Counted from the stretch's first letter, positions 44,006-56,140 are shown. The stretch is 64,000 bases of DNA from Hygrophila difformis (GCA_030278955.1 JAOANR010000012.1:23243977-23307976); one strand, 5' to 3'. The notes: generated by a model from the sequence alone, not told the origin. A program made the numbers and translations.

Positions 44006-47000
44006 ATGGCAGGACACACCAAACTTACACTGCATGACCTCATGGAAGTACTAAGGAATCTGGAAGCAACCACTGCCAAGCAAACCGATCTTGAGTCAAT
44101 GCGTCAAATCGTAGATGCTAATGTTGCGAGCATAGCCCATATGAACGAGCGTGTCAACGTGCTTGCCAATACCATGACTGATATCTCGAGTCGAATTGCC
44201 ATACAAGAACAAGTTATGAACTTGACTCCCGGAAGCACTAGCAGAATCCACCAATCTGTAATGGATGAGGCTGAAACAGCTATTGGGGAACATGGATTGC
44301 ACTTTGGAACATACGACAGACGTCAAGGTCCACGAGGCCCACGGGTCCCATGTAACACCCCAGATTTGATAACCCAGGCCGGGATGTCACCGCCACACCT
44401 CCCTAGCCAGACACGGATTCTCCGAGCTTGCTAAAGAGATGCAAGGCTATAGGTATTGCAAAGAGTTTTAAAACAAGTCCGGAATTTATTTAAAAATAAT
44501 AATAATAAGTCTCATCCACACATAATAGTGATAATAATAAGTCGCAGCGGAAAATAATAAAATGGGCCGACATGGCCAAAACTCGGGTTTTACATGCCTG
44601 ATATGCGAGTATCATAAAAGCGATAAAACAATGTTTAAATTTTTTCCATCCCCCAAATGCATATGCTCATGCATTTTCTCCATACTCTGAAAAAGAGAAA
44701 AACAACAATTTTATCAGTATAATATACTGAGTAAGTCGATCATAACATAACAATAAAGGGGTTTAATTAAATAATTATGTTTTACTCCTAGGCATGCATA
44801 CAAAAATATTCCATTTACCAATTTAAAAATAAATAATTTAATTGTATACTTGAACATGCATTAAATTTATAAATAATAATTTAACATGTTATAAAATTTA
44901 AGACATAAATTTGAATGCAAAATTTAAGGACAAGAATAAATAAATAAATACGTAAAAAGTATTAAATCTTTTGATTTTCCCCGTTACGTCACCATTTCTC
45001 AATATTTAGTGTAGCCGGTCATCCGGCGGCCGCAGCCGTTTCGTAAGTTTCTTGTGTAGGCGGTAATCTGGCGGCCGCAGCCGTATCTGCCATACCCAAA
45101 ACACTCCGGAGCCTCGGGAAATCCATACGGATAATCCCGAGAGTGTAGGTCATGTATCTCAATGCCGTTTTGGCGTAGTATTTCAATAATATTCTCTCGT
45201 CCATTATAGGCCCGAAGAGAAAGGCTAGAGAGGCACCCTGCAGAGCACTCACCCTCCACTAAGGTATCTCATATCGTTTCGATTTAGTGTAACGGGATTT
45301 TTCAAAAGTATAGATTTATCGTATTTCAAGGTTTTCGACCGTTTGTTTCGAAATTTCAAAATCTCTTCGATTTAAAATCGTTTGGCGTCACACTTTACGC
45401 CTTTTTAGTTTAAAAATTCATTTCAAGTCCGAAAAATCTGAAATTTGTACAGTGTACCGAAAACACCCTAACGAAAAACTTTTGTGTTTTAACGATTTCG
45501 AAATAAGTTGAGGAAACATGTCAAAAATCGAGTTTATTGCACAACATATACGCTGTCAGGTTTCAGTTTTACCACAGTTCGGAAAATCAATGTTTTGACA
45601 TACCAAATGGACTCGAAAAATTCTGAAATTTTATACACACATACTAGACATGATTATCTACAACTTTCATTTAGATTACAAAGATCAATTCGGAATACAA
45701 AATATAGAAACATGCTCATCAAGTTCGGACATGTACACTGTCAGTTTTCGAAAAAGATTTAACAAGGCAGTTTATGTTCGATGCGATTTGAGATAGCAAA
45801 CGTCAACGAAAATGTCTGAAATTTTTTCACAACATAGATTAATGTATTAGAATCAAAAGTCTAGTTTTGAGTTTCTCGGATTGGACTCTCGAAATATGAG
45901 TTTTAACCGGATTTCAGAAATTGCGCAAGATAGGGTTTTTAGGTTTGGTTTTTACGTTTCGTTACAAAGTGACTAAATCGGACGCCCCTAAGCCACCCGT
46001 ATTGATATGAAAGGCATCAACTTATAGTAATAGAGTGTTTGGTCGTTCTAGGGTCGCTCGGTTCGTTCAAAGTCACCACGAATGGATCCACGCACACGTT
46101 CTCGTTCTCCTTCGGCCACGAACGTGTTTGCAAGTCAAAGGTTCAAAAGTTAGATTGAGGATTTGAGATTTAAAAATGAGATAGGTACTTAGTAAAGTCC
46201 TTACCAATGATTCAAGGACTGTAATCGATGATCTACCCTCTTCCTTGATCGTCGTCGGTTGCAGGAAACTCGTCGGATGGTCGCTGGAAAGTCGTCGGGA
46301 AGGTGTTTTGGCTTGGGAGGGTTTTGAGAGTGAATGGAAGGCTGTTGACTGATGAAAGGGTGGGGGAGGCAACCCTAATTCGTCCCTAAAAGCCTTCCCC
46401 CATCCAAAATTTACTTGCCTAAGTCGGGAGTCGTAATTATGGTAAGAAATCGCCGAAATCGCGTGAATTGCCACATTCTGTGGTTCCACACGGGGTTGGC
46501 GCGGTGAAAGGGGAAACCCCGCGCGGCCAGCGCGCGGCACCGGTCTGGACAGCGATCCGGGCTGGTCCGTGCGATCCGTTGGGTCTTTTCCTCCTCTTTT
46601 TCGGACTTCTATCCTTCCACATTTTTGGCTCGATTTTTCGGGTCATTATCGGGTTATGATTCTCATCCTAAATTTATTCCGACTCAAAATGATTTCATGT
46701 TTGAAATCTTAAGTCCGTCGGTTTCGGGTTCGTCGTCTTCCAAATCGTCGTCTTTTGACTTCCGTGCATTTCCGACTTTACGGGTTCTTGGAACAAAACC
46801 TCTTTGCTCATCGGATGAAATTCTATTTTATATCCTAAAGTTACGGGTATTACATCCCAGCCCCGACACCTCCACGGCCCACATTTCCAACAAATGGCCA
46901 GTTCCAGCACCCTCCACCTCCGGCACCAGCCGCAGCCATACCCAGATAGCCATTACACCAGCCTGTCCGGCAGAGACTAAATCTGGACCCCGTACCAGAA

Positions 47001-47994
47001 CAACAAGCTGAGGATGACTTCGCACATGAAGGATAGATACCCGTTGAGCAAAATAGAATGGAAGCTGATATGCAAGGGATCAAGTTCACCATCCCAGCAT
47101 TCAAAGGGACAAATGATCCGGAGGAATTCATCGATTGGAGACAGTCCATCGAATTGATCTATGACTGTCAACAATATAATGAATTCACAAAGATCCAACT
47201 CGCTGTGTGTGAACTTAAAGACTACGCTTTTACAATGGTAGCAAAAGTTCCAACGTGACAATCAACGTTTTGGACACCCAGCAGTTTCCACTTGGGCTCA
47301 ATTAATGCATGCTATGGAGAAGCGATTCATTCCTAGTAATTATTTTGATGAACTGTATATGAAAGTCAATTTTTGTGTGCAGGACAACAGGACTGCAGAC
47401 GAATATTACAAGGATTTGGAATGCCTCATGATGAGAGCGCACATTAATGAAGACGAACCGCTACTGATAGCCAGATTCAAGAGAGGATTAAAGAGAGAAG
47501 TCCTAGCAGAAATAAAGCTGAGAGAGTATACTGGGCTAGAGCATCTGGTTCAATTAGCCATATAAATTGACAAACAATTGAGGGATAGACCGGTCAAATC
47601 AACAATCATCTCCAACACTACCAAGTATTGGACGACCCGATCAAATGAACAACCATCTAAGTCCACTGACAAATACGGGAAGCCCAATGCACCGAAGGAT
47701 GATAGGCCCAACAAGCCTAAAGCCTTTGAGATGGGAAAAGACTTCAAAGATCCATACAAGTACAGGAAGGACGACCGAGACAAACCCAAGAGGGACGTCA
47801 AGAATGTCACCTATTTCACGTGTGGACAAAAGGGCCATCATTCCCGGGATTGCTTTAAGAAAGCCAGACGAATGGTCATGATAGAACACAGTATATGGAG
47901 AGAGGCTGACTCTGACGAAGAGTATGATGAAGCAGAAGCTGAACATGAAGACGATGACAATGAACAGTATCCAGACGAGGGCGATCTGAGCTGA
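44006..47994 (+). pseudogene. Ty3/gypsy gag, interrupted by a solo LTR and frameshifts
   Basis: I chose the ATG at 44006 (MAGHTKLTLHDLMEVL..), which opens a helical, coiled-coil-like N-terminus. The frame is cut at 44350 by the solo LTR and resumes at 46860 in Pro-rich sequence. The gag domain proper starts near 47058 (FKGTNDPEEFIDWRQSIEL), with a shift near 47258 and stops at 47565 and 47994. The zinc knuckle reads YFTCGQKGHHSRDC: the first cysteine of C-X2-C-X4-H-X4-C is replaced by Tyr. An acidic tail follows. Confidence 0.85.
44351..46854 (-). mobile_element. Solo LTR (2.5 kb) inserted in gag
   Basis: TG..CA ends (minus strand TGTAATACCCGTAAC to GGGTGTTACA) and a perfect 5-bp TSD TCCCA at 44346-44350 and 46855-46859. 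No interior domains are present, so the rest was probably lost by recombination between its two LTRs. A short internal duplication with GGCGGCCGCAGCCG lies at 45010-45090. Open frames inside are not gene-like. Confidence 0.88.
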
Positions 47995-48000
47995 GTAGTC

Positions 48001-48606
48001 TTGGAGGAGAATGAAGAAGAATATGTGACCAACTTCATCGCAATGAGAGCACTCATAGCTGAGAAAGCTGACGAGCCAATGGGCAACACTCCGGAACAAA
48101 GGGAGAATTTATTTCATTACCATTGTAAACTTAAAGGCAATGTTGCCTCATTAATTGTAGACAATGGAAGCTGTGTTAATGCTTTTAGCCTTTACACTGT
48201 GTGCAGGTTGGGAATACCAATGCAAGACCACGTGAAGCCCTACAACCTACATTGGATGAACGAGTATGGGGCTACCAAAGTCGCAAAGCAGGTACGGGTT
48301 CCGATCACTATTGGGCCCTATTCTGAAGAGATCTTGTGCGATGTAGCTCCCATGACCGCTTGCCATGTGCTACTAGGGAGACCGTGGATGTATGATTAGT
48401 GTGTGATTTACAGAGGCACCGAAAACAATCTCTCGTTCAGAGATGGACAAAGCAGAATCACGATGAAGTCACTACCACCAAAGACTGTTAAGATTGATCA
48501 TGGCAACTTGGTAGAGAACATCCGGAAGGAAGAAGAGGAGTACAAAAGAAAACAGAAGGGTAAGGGAATTGTGATTAACTCTGATAATTCTAATCAATCT
48601 CCTTAA
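48001..48606 (+). pseudogene. Ty3/gypsy aspartic protease region
   Basis: VASLIVDNGSCVNAFS corresponds to the retropepsin active site, with Asn where the family has Gly or Thr after the catalytic Asp. CDVAPMTACHVLLGRPWMYD is the conserved end of the domain. An in-frame stop follows at 48399, and linker to 48606. An active enzyme seems unlikely. Confidence 0.82.
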
Positions 48607-48609
48607 CTT

Positions 48610-50383
48610 TTGACAGGTTCTGAGAGGTGTTTACTACTGACAAAGCATGAGTTGGAGGCAGCCATTGAAGGTGCACCTATACCAGGTCACTGTTTTCTGG
48701 CTTTTTTCAAACCTATTGAGGAAACTCCTAAGAACTTTACTGCTACACTTAATGTGCCTAATGATTTTCACAGGATGCTAGAGGACAACTCGGATGTTTT
48801 CCCAGAAGAGCTGCCAGCCGGATTACCACCTTTGAGAGGTGTAGAGCATCGGATCGACTTTGTGCCAGGAGCATCTATTCCGAATAGGCCTGCCCGCCGA
48901 ATGAACCCGGACGAGACCAAGGAAGTCCAGAAACAAGTCCAAGAACTCTTGGATAAGGAATGGGTTCGAGAGAGTCTGTCTCCCTATGCAGTGCCAGTTC
49001 TCTTGATACCAAAGAAAAATGGAACATGGAGGATGTGTGTCGATTGCAGGGCTGTCAACGCAATTACGATCAAATACCGCCATCTGATACCACGACTTGA
49101 TGATATGCTCGATGAGCTTGGAGGGGCGAGCATTTTCACAAAGATAGACTTGAAGAGCGGATATCACCAGATTCGCATGCAACCTGGAGACGAATGGCAA
49201 ACTGCATTCAAAACCAAGTTCGGGTTGTATGAGTGGCTCGTGATGCCCTTCGGTCTCACAAACGCTCCATCCACATTCATGAGACTTATGAATGAAACAT
49301 TGAGGGAGTTTATGGGAGAATTCGTTGTAGTGTATTTTGATGATATCCTTATCTACAGTCACAACGAATCTGATCATATTAAGCATGTCGTGCAGGTGAT
49401 TATCAAGCTTAGGAAGGCAGAGCTGTACGCAAACTTCGAGAAGTGTACTTTCCACGTGCCGGAAGTAACTTTTCTAGGATTTGTGGTTGGAAAAGATGGA
49501 CTGAAAGTAGATGAATCCAAAATCAAGGCTATCTCTGAATGGACTCCGCCAACCAACGTCAATGAAGTCAGACGCTTCCTAGGCATGTGTGGCTTCTTTC
49601 GAAGATTCGTGCCACAATTCAGTATCATTGCTGCACCCATGACGTCACTGCTGAAGAAGGGACTCCAGTTCAAATGGGGAGACAAGGAGCAGAAATCGTT
49701 CGATGAGCTAAAGGAAAAACTCACCCACGCGCCAGTGTTAGTTCTACCCAACTTTGACCTTCCATTCGAGATCGAATGTGATGCATCCGGAACTGACATG
49801 GGCGCAGTACTGTTGCAAGATGGAAGACCAGTTGCCTACCATAGCGAGAAATTTGGAGCAGCTCTTCTGAACTACTCCACATATGACAGAGTTATATGCT
49901 GTGGTACAAGCTCTAAGGACGTGGCAACATTACTTGCGGGGAAGAGAATTTGTTATCCACACAGATCATGAGACGCTAAAGCACATCCGGGGGCAAGGAC
50001 AGTTGAAGAATGCAAGACATGCCCGATGGAGCTCATTCATAGAGTCATTTCCATACGTGATCTGTTATAAGAAAGGGAAAGATAATGTGGTTGCTGACGC
50101 CTTGTCAAGGAGAATGAGTTTAGCAGCTTTTGCAACCACACATCTGGTAGGATTCGAGCACATAAAGGAATTATATGCTCAAGACACAAATTTTGGAGAA
50201 ATCTACAAGAAAACCGAGAAAATGGCCTTCAAGGAATTTTCTCAACTAAATGGTTTTCTGTACCATGGGAACAAGCTGTGCACACCAAGAGGGTCCGTCA
50301 GAAAGCTGTTGATCACAGAGGCTCATTCTGGAGACATGATGGGACACTTTGGTAGGATTGCAACAATGAGCGTACTGACATAA
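48610..50383 (+). pseudogene. Ty3/gypsy reverse transcriptase and RNase H, frameshifted
   Basis: Reverse transcriptase motifs: MCVDCRAVN, FTKIDLKSGYHQIR, MPFGLTNAPSTF and the active site VVYFDDILIYS (near 49340). RNase H starts with FEIECDASGTDMGAV. The frame shifts near 49890; in the new frame [27 protein letters not shown] and [11 protein letters not shown] continue. This then leads into the integrase zinc-binding part ([10 protein letters not shown]) and stops at 50383. Confidence 0.92.
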
Positions 50384-51572
50384 CGCTTCCACTGGCCAGG
50401 GATGGAGAAGCAGGTCGCAGACTTCATCAACATATGCATAACCTGTCTGAGAGCCAAGTCGACCGCCAAGCCTCACGGGCTATATCAAGCACTTCTGACA
50501 CCTAACGGCCCATGGATTGATTTATCTATGGATTTTGTTTTAGGGTTGCCACGTACTGCACGAGCTAAAGACTCTATTTTTGTTGTGGTTGACAGGTTCT
50601 CGAAGATGGCGCATTTCATTCCCTGTGCCAAGACGAATGATGCACACCATGTGGCCAAAATATTCTTTAAGGAAGTTGTGAGACTCCACGGTGTGCCAAG
50701 GACAATTGTATCCAACCGTGATGCAAAATTTGTAAGTTATTTTTGGAAATCCTTGTGGTCCTAAAATAGGGACGAGACTGTTATTTTCCACTGCTTATCA
50801 CAAACATACTGATGGTCAAACAGAAGCAGTTAATAGAATTTTAGGCAATTTGCTTAGGATAGTTACTGCTTCTAACAGTAAAAGTTGGGATGAATGCTTA
50901 CCTTATATTGAGTTTGCCTATAACCGACACGTACATAGTGCCACACACATGTCGCCATTTGAAGTCGTGTACGGTTTTAACCCACTGACGCCACTGGACT
51001 TATTGCCATTGCCTCTTAATGAGCACTTAAACATTAATGGAGGGGACAGGGCAAGGGCAATCAAGGAAATGCACAAGGATGTGAAAGACAGTCTCATCAA
51101 AGCTGCAAAAGGATACGCCAAGTATAACAACAGAGGTCGGAAGGAGCTGAAACTGAACCAAGGGGATTGGATGTGGCTGAACTGGAAGAAGGAGCGGTTC
51201 CCAGCGAGCAGACACAACAAATTATCTCCACGAGGAGATGGGCCATTTCGTATCTTAGAAAGGATTAATAATAATGCTTATAAATTACAATTATCTGAAG
51301 AATATGGCTATTTTAATCCGGTGTTTAATGTTGCAGATTTGTCGCTGTTCGAACGGGACGAGGAAGATGCTGGTCGGTTGATGGATCAACCTCCCCAAGG
51401 GGGTGGGGATGGCATGGGAGCCAAAACATCAACGCTGATCATACCAGAAGGCCCATGTTCTAGACTACGTGCTGAACGATTCATCCAATCAGTATCCCAG
51501 ATACTGTCCGAGGAAGCAGAGGAATGGGAGCAGAATTCGAGCCAACACTGTCCAGAAGGGACCAAGACTTGA
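50384..51572 (+). pseudogene. Ty3/gypsy integrase, frameshifted, tail overlaps 3' LTR
   Basis: CITCLRAK completes the zinc-binding part. The core has SMDFVLGLP (first Asp), VSNRDAKF (family motif VSDRD, so the second catalytic Asp is Asn here) and, after a shift near 50760, HTDGQTEAVNR (Glu). The C-terminal domain has NQGDWMWLNWKKERFP and DGPFRILERINNNAYKL. The frame runs 163 bases into the 3' LTR before TGA at 51570-51572. Confidence 0.88.
51392..51409 (+). promoter_or_regulatory. Polypurine tract of the Ty3/gypsy element
   Basis: AAGGGGGTGGGGA lies directly before the 3' LTR start (TGGCATGG), as needed for plus-strand priming. It lies inside the pol frame. Confidence 0.85.
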
Positions 51573-52486
51573 GCCTAAACGAAGAGGAAGACCACCTCAT
51601 CGAGGAGACAAAAGTAGAATTGCCAAATTCCAACTTTTTGGCCTTGATGCGGTCTCCGCAAGAAATGATGCGGTCTAGACCGCATCAACTAGACCGCATC
51701 GCCTCCGAAGACCGCATCGCCTCAGAATGGGCTCTCATCTCCAGTTCCAATGCATGCGGATTACCACATGCGGTCTAGACCGCATCATCTAGACCGCATC
51801 GCACGCCCCAGACTGCATCGCCCCTGCTGCTGCCTCCATGCAATTTCCATTGCATGCGGTTTATCCGATGCGGTTTAAACCGCATCGCCTCCCAGAGACC
51901 GCCTCGCCTTATTTCCTGCTTTGTTTTCATGTCGCATCGATGCGGTCTTTTTTCCTTATAAACCGCATCGATGTCTTAGACCGCATTGCTTTATTTTCTT
52001 GTTTTATTTCCCTTTCGCATCCGATGTGGTCTACTCCCATATTAACCGCATTGATGTCCCTAGACCGCATCCCTGCATAGATATTTTAGGGTTTTATTAT
52101 TTTGTGCCTTATTGATTATCTAGCTAGGGTTGTTGAATTTCTTTGTAACTTGGATGCCTATATATATGGCCTCCCCAACACTTTGGTTTTCACCTTTGAA
52201 TGAATATTAAACCGAGTGCTTTTTTATCTCTTTGGTCTGTGAATCCAAGAGCATTTGAAGGTCATTTTGAATCATCCATCTTTGGATCATCCCTTTCAAG
52301 CAAGAGGTGTGCTTGATCGTATCGAACGCCATCCGGATTTATGATTTTGGGAATCGAGGGTGTTATCGAACACAATCGGCTCTCGGGTTGGGATATCCAA
52401 AGTGGTAGCCTCCTTATCCATTTATTTTCCTTTTGTGTTCTTCATTCATTTACTCATATATACTAGTGCTTAATCGATCCATGGCA
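51410..52486 (+). repeat. 3' LTR of the Ty3/gypsy element
   Basis: Homologous to 41234-42286 with the same termini. 1077 bp against 1053 bp; much of the length difference comes from palindromic units. TATATATA at 52159-52166. Confidence 0.92.
51647..52072. repeat. ATGCGGTCT/AGACCGCAT palindrome cluster in the 3' LTR
   Basis: Contains extra units absent from the 5' LTR (TAGACCGCATCAAC near 51676, AAGACCGCATCGCC near 51709 and ATCTAGACCGCATC near 51787) and lacks one present there (CGATTAGACCGCAT near 41672). Confidence 0.88.
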
Positions 52487-52491
52487 TATAT

Positions 52492-52836
52492 TATGTCTCA
52501 GTCAGCCATCAAATTTAATCATTAGGGACTAGGATTAAATATATACTTAAATTGTCCACGGATGTTTATTTATTTATTTTTAATAAAAAAACAATAACTC
52601 AATTAATTTAAGAAAGATAGATGATATTATATTGTTTAAGCATACTTTTGACAAATATTTTTAGTAAAATATAAATTTTATTAAGGGTATAAACAAAGTT
52701 ATACTCAATTATATTAAAAACAATAATCTAATACCACTTATAGTTCATTCAAAATTAGAAATTCAACACTCTTTTGCTAAATGTTACTCCATCTCTCGCA
52801 CTCAAGAAGTTATGTTAATTTTTTATGTTGTTCATT
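52492..52836. other. AT-rich intergenic DNA, nothing recognised
   Basis: No gene or repeat boundary is visible between the Ty3/gypsy TSD and the hAT MITE. Confidence 0.5.
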
Positions 52837-52844
52837 GATCAAGT

Positions 52845-53506
52845 TAGCGGTGGATCAGTACAGTATATCGAAAAAGTTTTGCCGTACCATATACTGTACC
52901 TACTGTATACCGTACCAAAATTTTCGGTATGGCGAAAATCGGTATATCAAAACTTTCGGTATGAAATATTTTCTTACCGCTGCCATACCAATTAATATTT
53001 CGGTAAGTTCGGTATATACCGATATACCGAACCTTCAGTACATACCGACATACTGGTATCGCAGTATATACCGATAAACCAAACCTTCGCTATATACCGG
53101 CATACCGGTATCTAGGTATATACCGAACAAAACATTCGGTACATATCAATCAATATATAGGTTAAATATGTAATATTATATAAATTATGTATATTTTTCG
53201 GTAAATTCACTATATACTGACATACCGAACATTCAGTACATACCAACATACTGGTATCGCGTTATATACCGACATACCGAACATTCGGTATATACCGGCA
53301 TACCGATACCGCTGTATATATGGAAGTTTGGTACGGTAACGGTATACCGCGGTATCAAAAAATTTATATCGTTACCGTACCGAAATCCTACTGTACGATA
53401 ACATACCGTACCAAAAATTACGGTATACCGAAAATTTCGGTATTTTTGGTATTTTTGGTACGATATGTGTGATATGCGATATATTTGGTATTTTTCCTCA
53501 GCCCTA
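52845..53506. mobile_element. hAT-type MITE rich in CGGTATATACCG palindromes
   Basis: Left end TAGCGGTGGATCAGTACAG, right end (inverted) TAGGGCTGAGGAAAAATACC. Flanked by GATCAAGT (52837-52844) and GTTCAAGT (53507-53514), an 8-bp TSD with one mismatch. The interior is built of words such as CGGTATATACCG and CATACCGGTAT in many variants. No coding capacity. Confidence 0.75.
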
Positions 53507-53596
53507 GTTCAAGTAATAATTTACTTAATATTTTTATTATATTTTAAAGCACAATGTGGTAGTATGCATCAAAACATAATAAATGACAGAATTCTA

Positions 53597-55351
53597 CTCC
53601 CCCGTCCCACCATACTTGCCATGTATGACTTTTTGACGCTGTTCATTATTCATTTAACTTTGATTCAATTTTATTGCAGGTATATAATTTGAAATTGTCA
53701 AGTTCGGTCTTGTTAGATTCGTTTAATCATATAGTTTAGTATATATACTATGTATTATTTTACTTATATATATTTTGAGATATTAACCTGCGTGGGCGGG
53801 TTGAAGATCCTATGCAATATTTTTCTCAAGCCAATTGCCATATTACCTGGTGAGATCGGTCCTTTAAATTTTAAATCGCTCGTATGAGTGTGTTTCAATT
53901 TAACATCATCGAACTTGCTACATAACTCATGTCGAACCTGCCATTCAGCCCAGTGCTTCGAAATGATAAGGGTTCAGTTTTGATCCATTGGTCTTTTTCC
54001 TACACTTCTAGCCAATTTCCTCTTTTTTACCCAGTGTCTTAATCTACCTATCCTGAACATGAAACTCCATGCCATATTGAGTTTTGTTACTGTTGGGAGC
54101 TCAGGAGGCGCCTCCCTCCTCCTCTGAGGCTGGTTTCACCTTGTTGGTAGCACTAGGGAGATGGGTTTTCTTGTTTTAGTGTGAGGGTACAATCTTGATG
54201 CTGTTTCAATCCTTTGTTGCGTAGCTTTGTTCTTTTTTTTTTTTTAAAAAAAGAAGGAATTAAATGGTGGGAGAATAGTTTTGAAAAAAAAAAAGAAAAA
54301 AAAAAGAAGGAAAAAAAAGGAAAATATTTATATATAAGAAAAAAAAAGAGAAGAAAGAGAAAAAAAAGAAAAAAAAAAAGAAAAAAGAAGGATCAAAAGA
54401 TTAAGAAGTAGTAGCTAGTAGAGAGCAGTATTTATAGGAGGGCCTAAATGTTGAAGGTTACATGATTGGTATACTGGTATCTTAAGAGGGGGATTAGTTT
54501 GGTGTGGGTAGCCCATTGGGGAATACTCGGATTTTATGATCTTCATAATTGGGAGACATGTTCCCGCAGGAATGATTTAGCTTTGGTGTTTTTGAGAGTC
54601 GCAAATTCACTGCTTCCAGCTTTTGATTTTGCTGAATGCCATGTAGTGTCCTTTGTTTTCCTCACCCACTGGTCGTTCACCCAAATTTTCATTTCTTGTC
54701 TAACCTCGTTATGGTCTACCGTGTCCTTTTGAGTCGATGCTTTGGGTTTGAACACTATGAGCAGGGAAGATGTGAATACGTAGTAAGTTTGAGTATGTTT
54801 GATTCATCGCTTGTAAGTTTTTGTAAATCCTGGGGAGCTGTAGAATGGGGATCGCAGCGGCTGCTACTGCCCAGGACGAAAAAGGCACTCTTGGGCTGCC
54901 ATTTTGTTGTCACCTTGCTGCTGATACTGGAGGGATTTCAATGGACTATTTTGTCCGACGCTGAGGTTGATGCTTTGATACTGAGGACGGTGGAGCTGCG
55001 GTATTGGAGTTGGGACAACCTTATGAGCCTGTGATTATAATTTGATGCCGCTTCGATCTGCGTTGAATCAATTCTCCTGTCACCGAAGCTGCCTTGTGGA
55101 TGAGGAGGTAGCAGTTTCTCATTTCTTAGTTTCTGCCACTGGAGATCTATTTTGATTTGTTGTAGATACATGCTCGTTTGAATAGATAGATGAGGTTGAA
55201 GATTCACTAATGTTGGTGGATTGGAACAAGGATCTAACATTATGTAGGGACTGATGTATTGGCTTTGAAATAACAAATTTCTTCATTTCCCTCAAAAAAA
55301 AAAACCTGCGTGTCCAGGTCAAACATGAAATATTTATTGGGATAGAAGGAG
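53597..55351. mobile_element. Stowaway MITE split by a poly(A)-tailed insert
   Basis: Left end TA-CTCCCCCGTCCCACCATA (53597); right end GGGATAGAAGGAG-TA (55351), an imperfect inverse. Body homologous to the family lies at 53597-53794 and 55313-55351; the rest is the insert. Confidence 0.65.
53795..55302 (+). mobile_element. Unidentified poly(A)-tailed retroposed sequence
   Basis: Flanked by the identical 10-mer AACCTGCGTG (53785-53794 and 55303-55312) and ending in about 10 A, so it was copied by LINE machinery. The 1.5 kb carry no reading frame I recognise. It may be a 3' fragment of a LINE with long UTR or a processed non-coding transcript. A purine-rich AAAAAG tract fills about 54240-54400; the lysine-rich open frame across it is low complexity. 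Confidence 0.6.
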
Positions 55352-55364
55352 TATTACACAAATA

Positions 55365-55390
55365 CTTCCTCCGTTTTTTTTAATTGCTAC
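55365..55390. mobile_element. Stowaway left end cut by the next LTR
   Basis: TA-CTTCCTCCGTTTTTTTTAAT is a Stowaway terminus, interrupted 26 bp in by the Tat-type LTR at 55391. Its other half should lie after the 3' LTR beyond the window. Confidence 0.55.
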
Positions 55391-56074
55391 TGTAAACACG
55401 TGAAATTTATTCGCCACTAAAAATGCGACACGTGCAAATTTAAATATTAATTTAATTATTTTTAGGCATTTTAAATAAATTAAATGCTTGAAATAATTAT
55501 TAATATTTATTGGGCCACTTGGATCCATCAAGCCAAATGGATTTAATTATATTAGGCCAATGTGGACAAGTCCAAATGAAAGACCCACAGGCCCATGATC
55601 CAATGGACACTTAAAGCAGGCCAGTCCATGGAAATCAGTCAATGTGAACAAGCCCAGATGAAAGGCCCACATGCTCACTGACCCAATAGAAATGTGGATT
55701 GGACCAGCCCATCGATTGGTCCGTCATCCACAAACCCTAGGGTTTTTCCCTCTATAAATAGAGGCACCCTGTCACATATTGGGGTCACTACACTACTTCA
55801 CTTCCAGACACACACTCTCAAGACTCAAACACTTGAGATCTACAGCAACAAAACGCTGCAGAAATTCCAAGAAGCCGAAGAAGAAGCACAAAAGCATCTC
55901 GACGTCTTCAAGGTTGGAGGAATCAAAGGAGTAACAGAAGTCGAACACTCATATCGTTTGATCTTCACATATTTCTTTTAAATTCATTCAAATTCTCTGT
56001 AATTGTAGACATTTTATTGTGAAATTAATAAAAAGTATTTTGCAGTTTCTGTCTACGCATTTTTTGCACCTACA
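55391..56074 (+). repeat. 5' LTR of the Tat-type element
   Basis: Starts TGTAAACACGTG and ends GCACCTACA (684 bp). TATAAATA at 55753-55760 gives a transcript start near 55785. AATAAA at 56027-56032 can serve as poly(A) signal in the 3' copy. Confidence 0.85.
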
Positions 56075-56079
56075 GATTT

Positions 56080-56097
56080 TGGCACGCCCAGTGGGAC
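56080..56097 (+). promoter_or_regulatory. Primer-binding site of the Tat-type element
   Basis: TGGCACGCCCAGTGGGAC starts five bases after the LTR end and begins with TGG, the complement of tRNA CCA. It is not the initiator-Met type. I do not assign the tRNA. Confidence 0.75.
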
Positions 56098-56140
56098 ACT
56101 TCTGCCTTTCATCTCCTCCAGACATCGTCAACGAAATCCA

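Larger units (their letters stand above)
41234..52486 (+). mobile_element. Ty3/gypsy LTR retrotransposon, complete but decayed
   Basis: Two LTRs (41234-42286, 51410-52486) with TSD TATAT (41229-41233, 52487-52491), a tRNA-iMet primer site, gag, protease, reverse transcriptase, RNase H and integrase in Ty3/gypsy order, and a polypurine tract before the 3' LTR. The 11.25 kb include a 2.5-kb solo LTR inside gag. Over the first 160 bp of the LTRs I count about 11 mismatches, so the insertion is not recent. No chromodomain is visible after integrase. Confidence 0.95.

Noticed and set aside
46073..46540. 155-codon minus-strand frame and overlapping frames in the 2.5-kb insert
   Set aside because: They lie inside a solo LTR with TG..CA ends and TSD, with no domain.
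54214..54411. Lysine-rich 65-codon frame
   Set aside because: It is a translation of an A/G-rich low-complexity tract in the poly(A)-tailed insert.
55694..55981. 95-codon frame at the 5' LTR of the Tat-type element
   Set aside because: It lies within the LTR and spans the TATA box, so most of it would not be transcribed from the element promoter. It has no domain.
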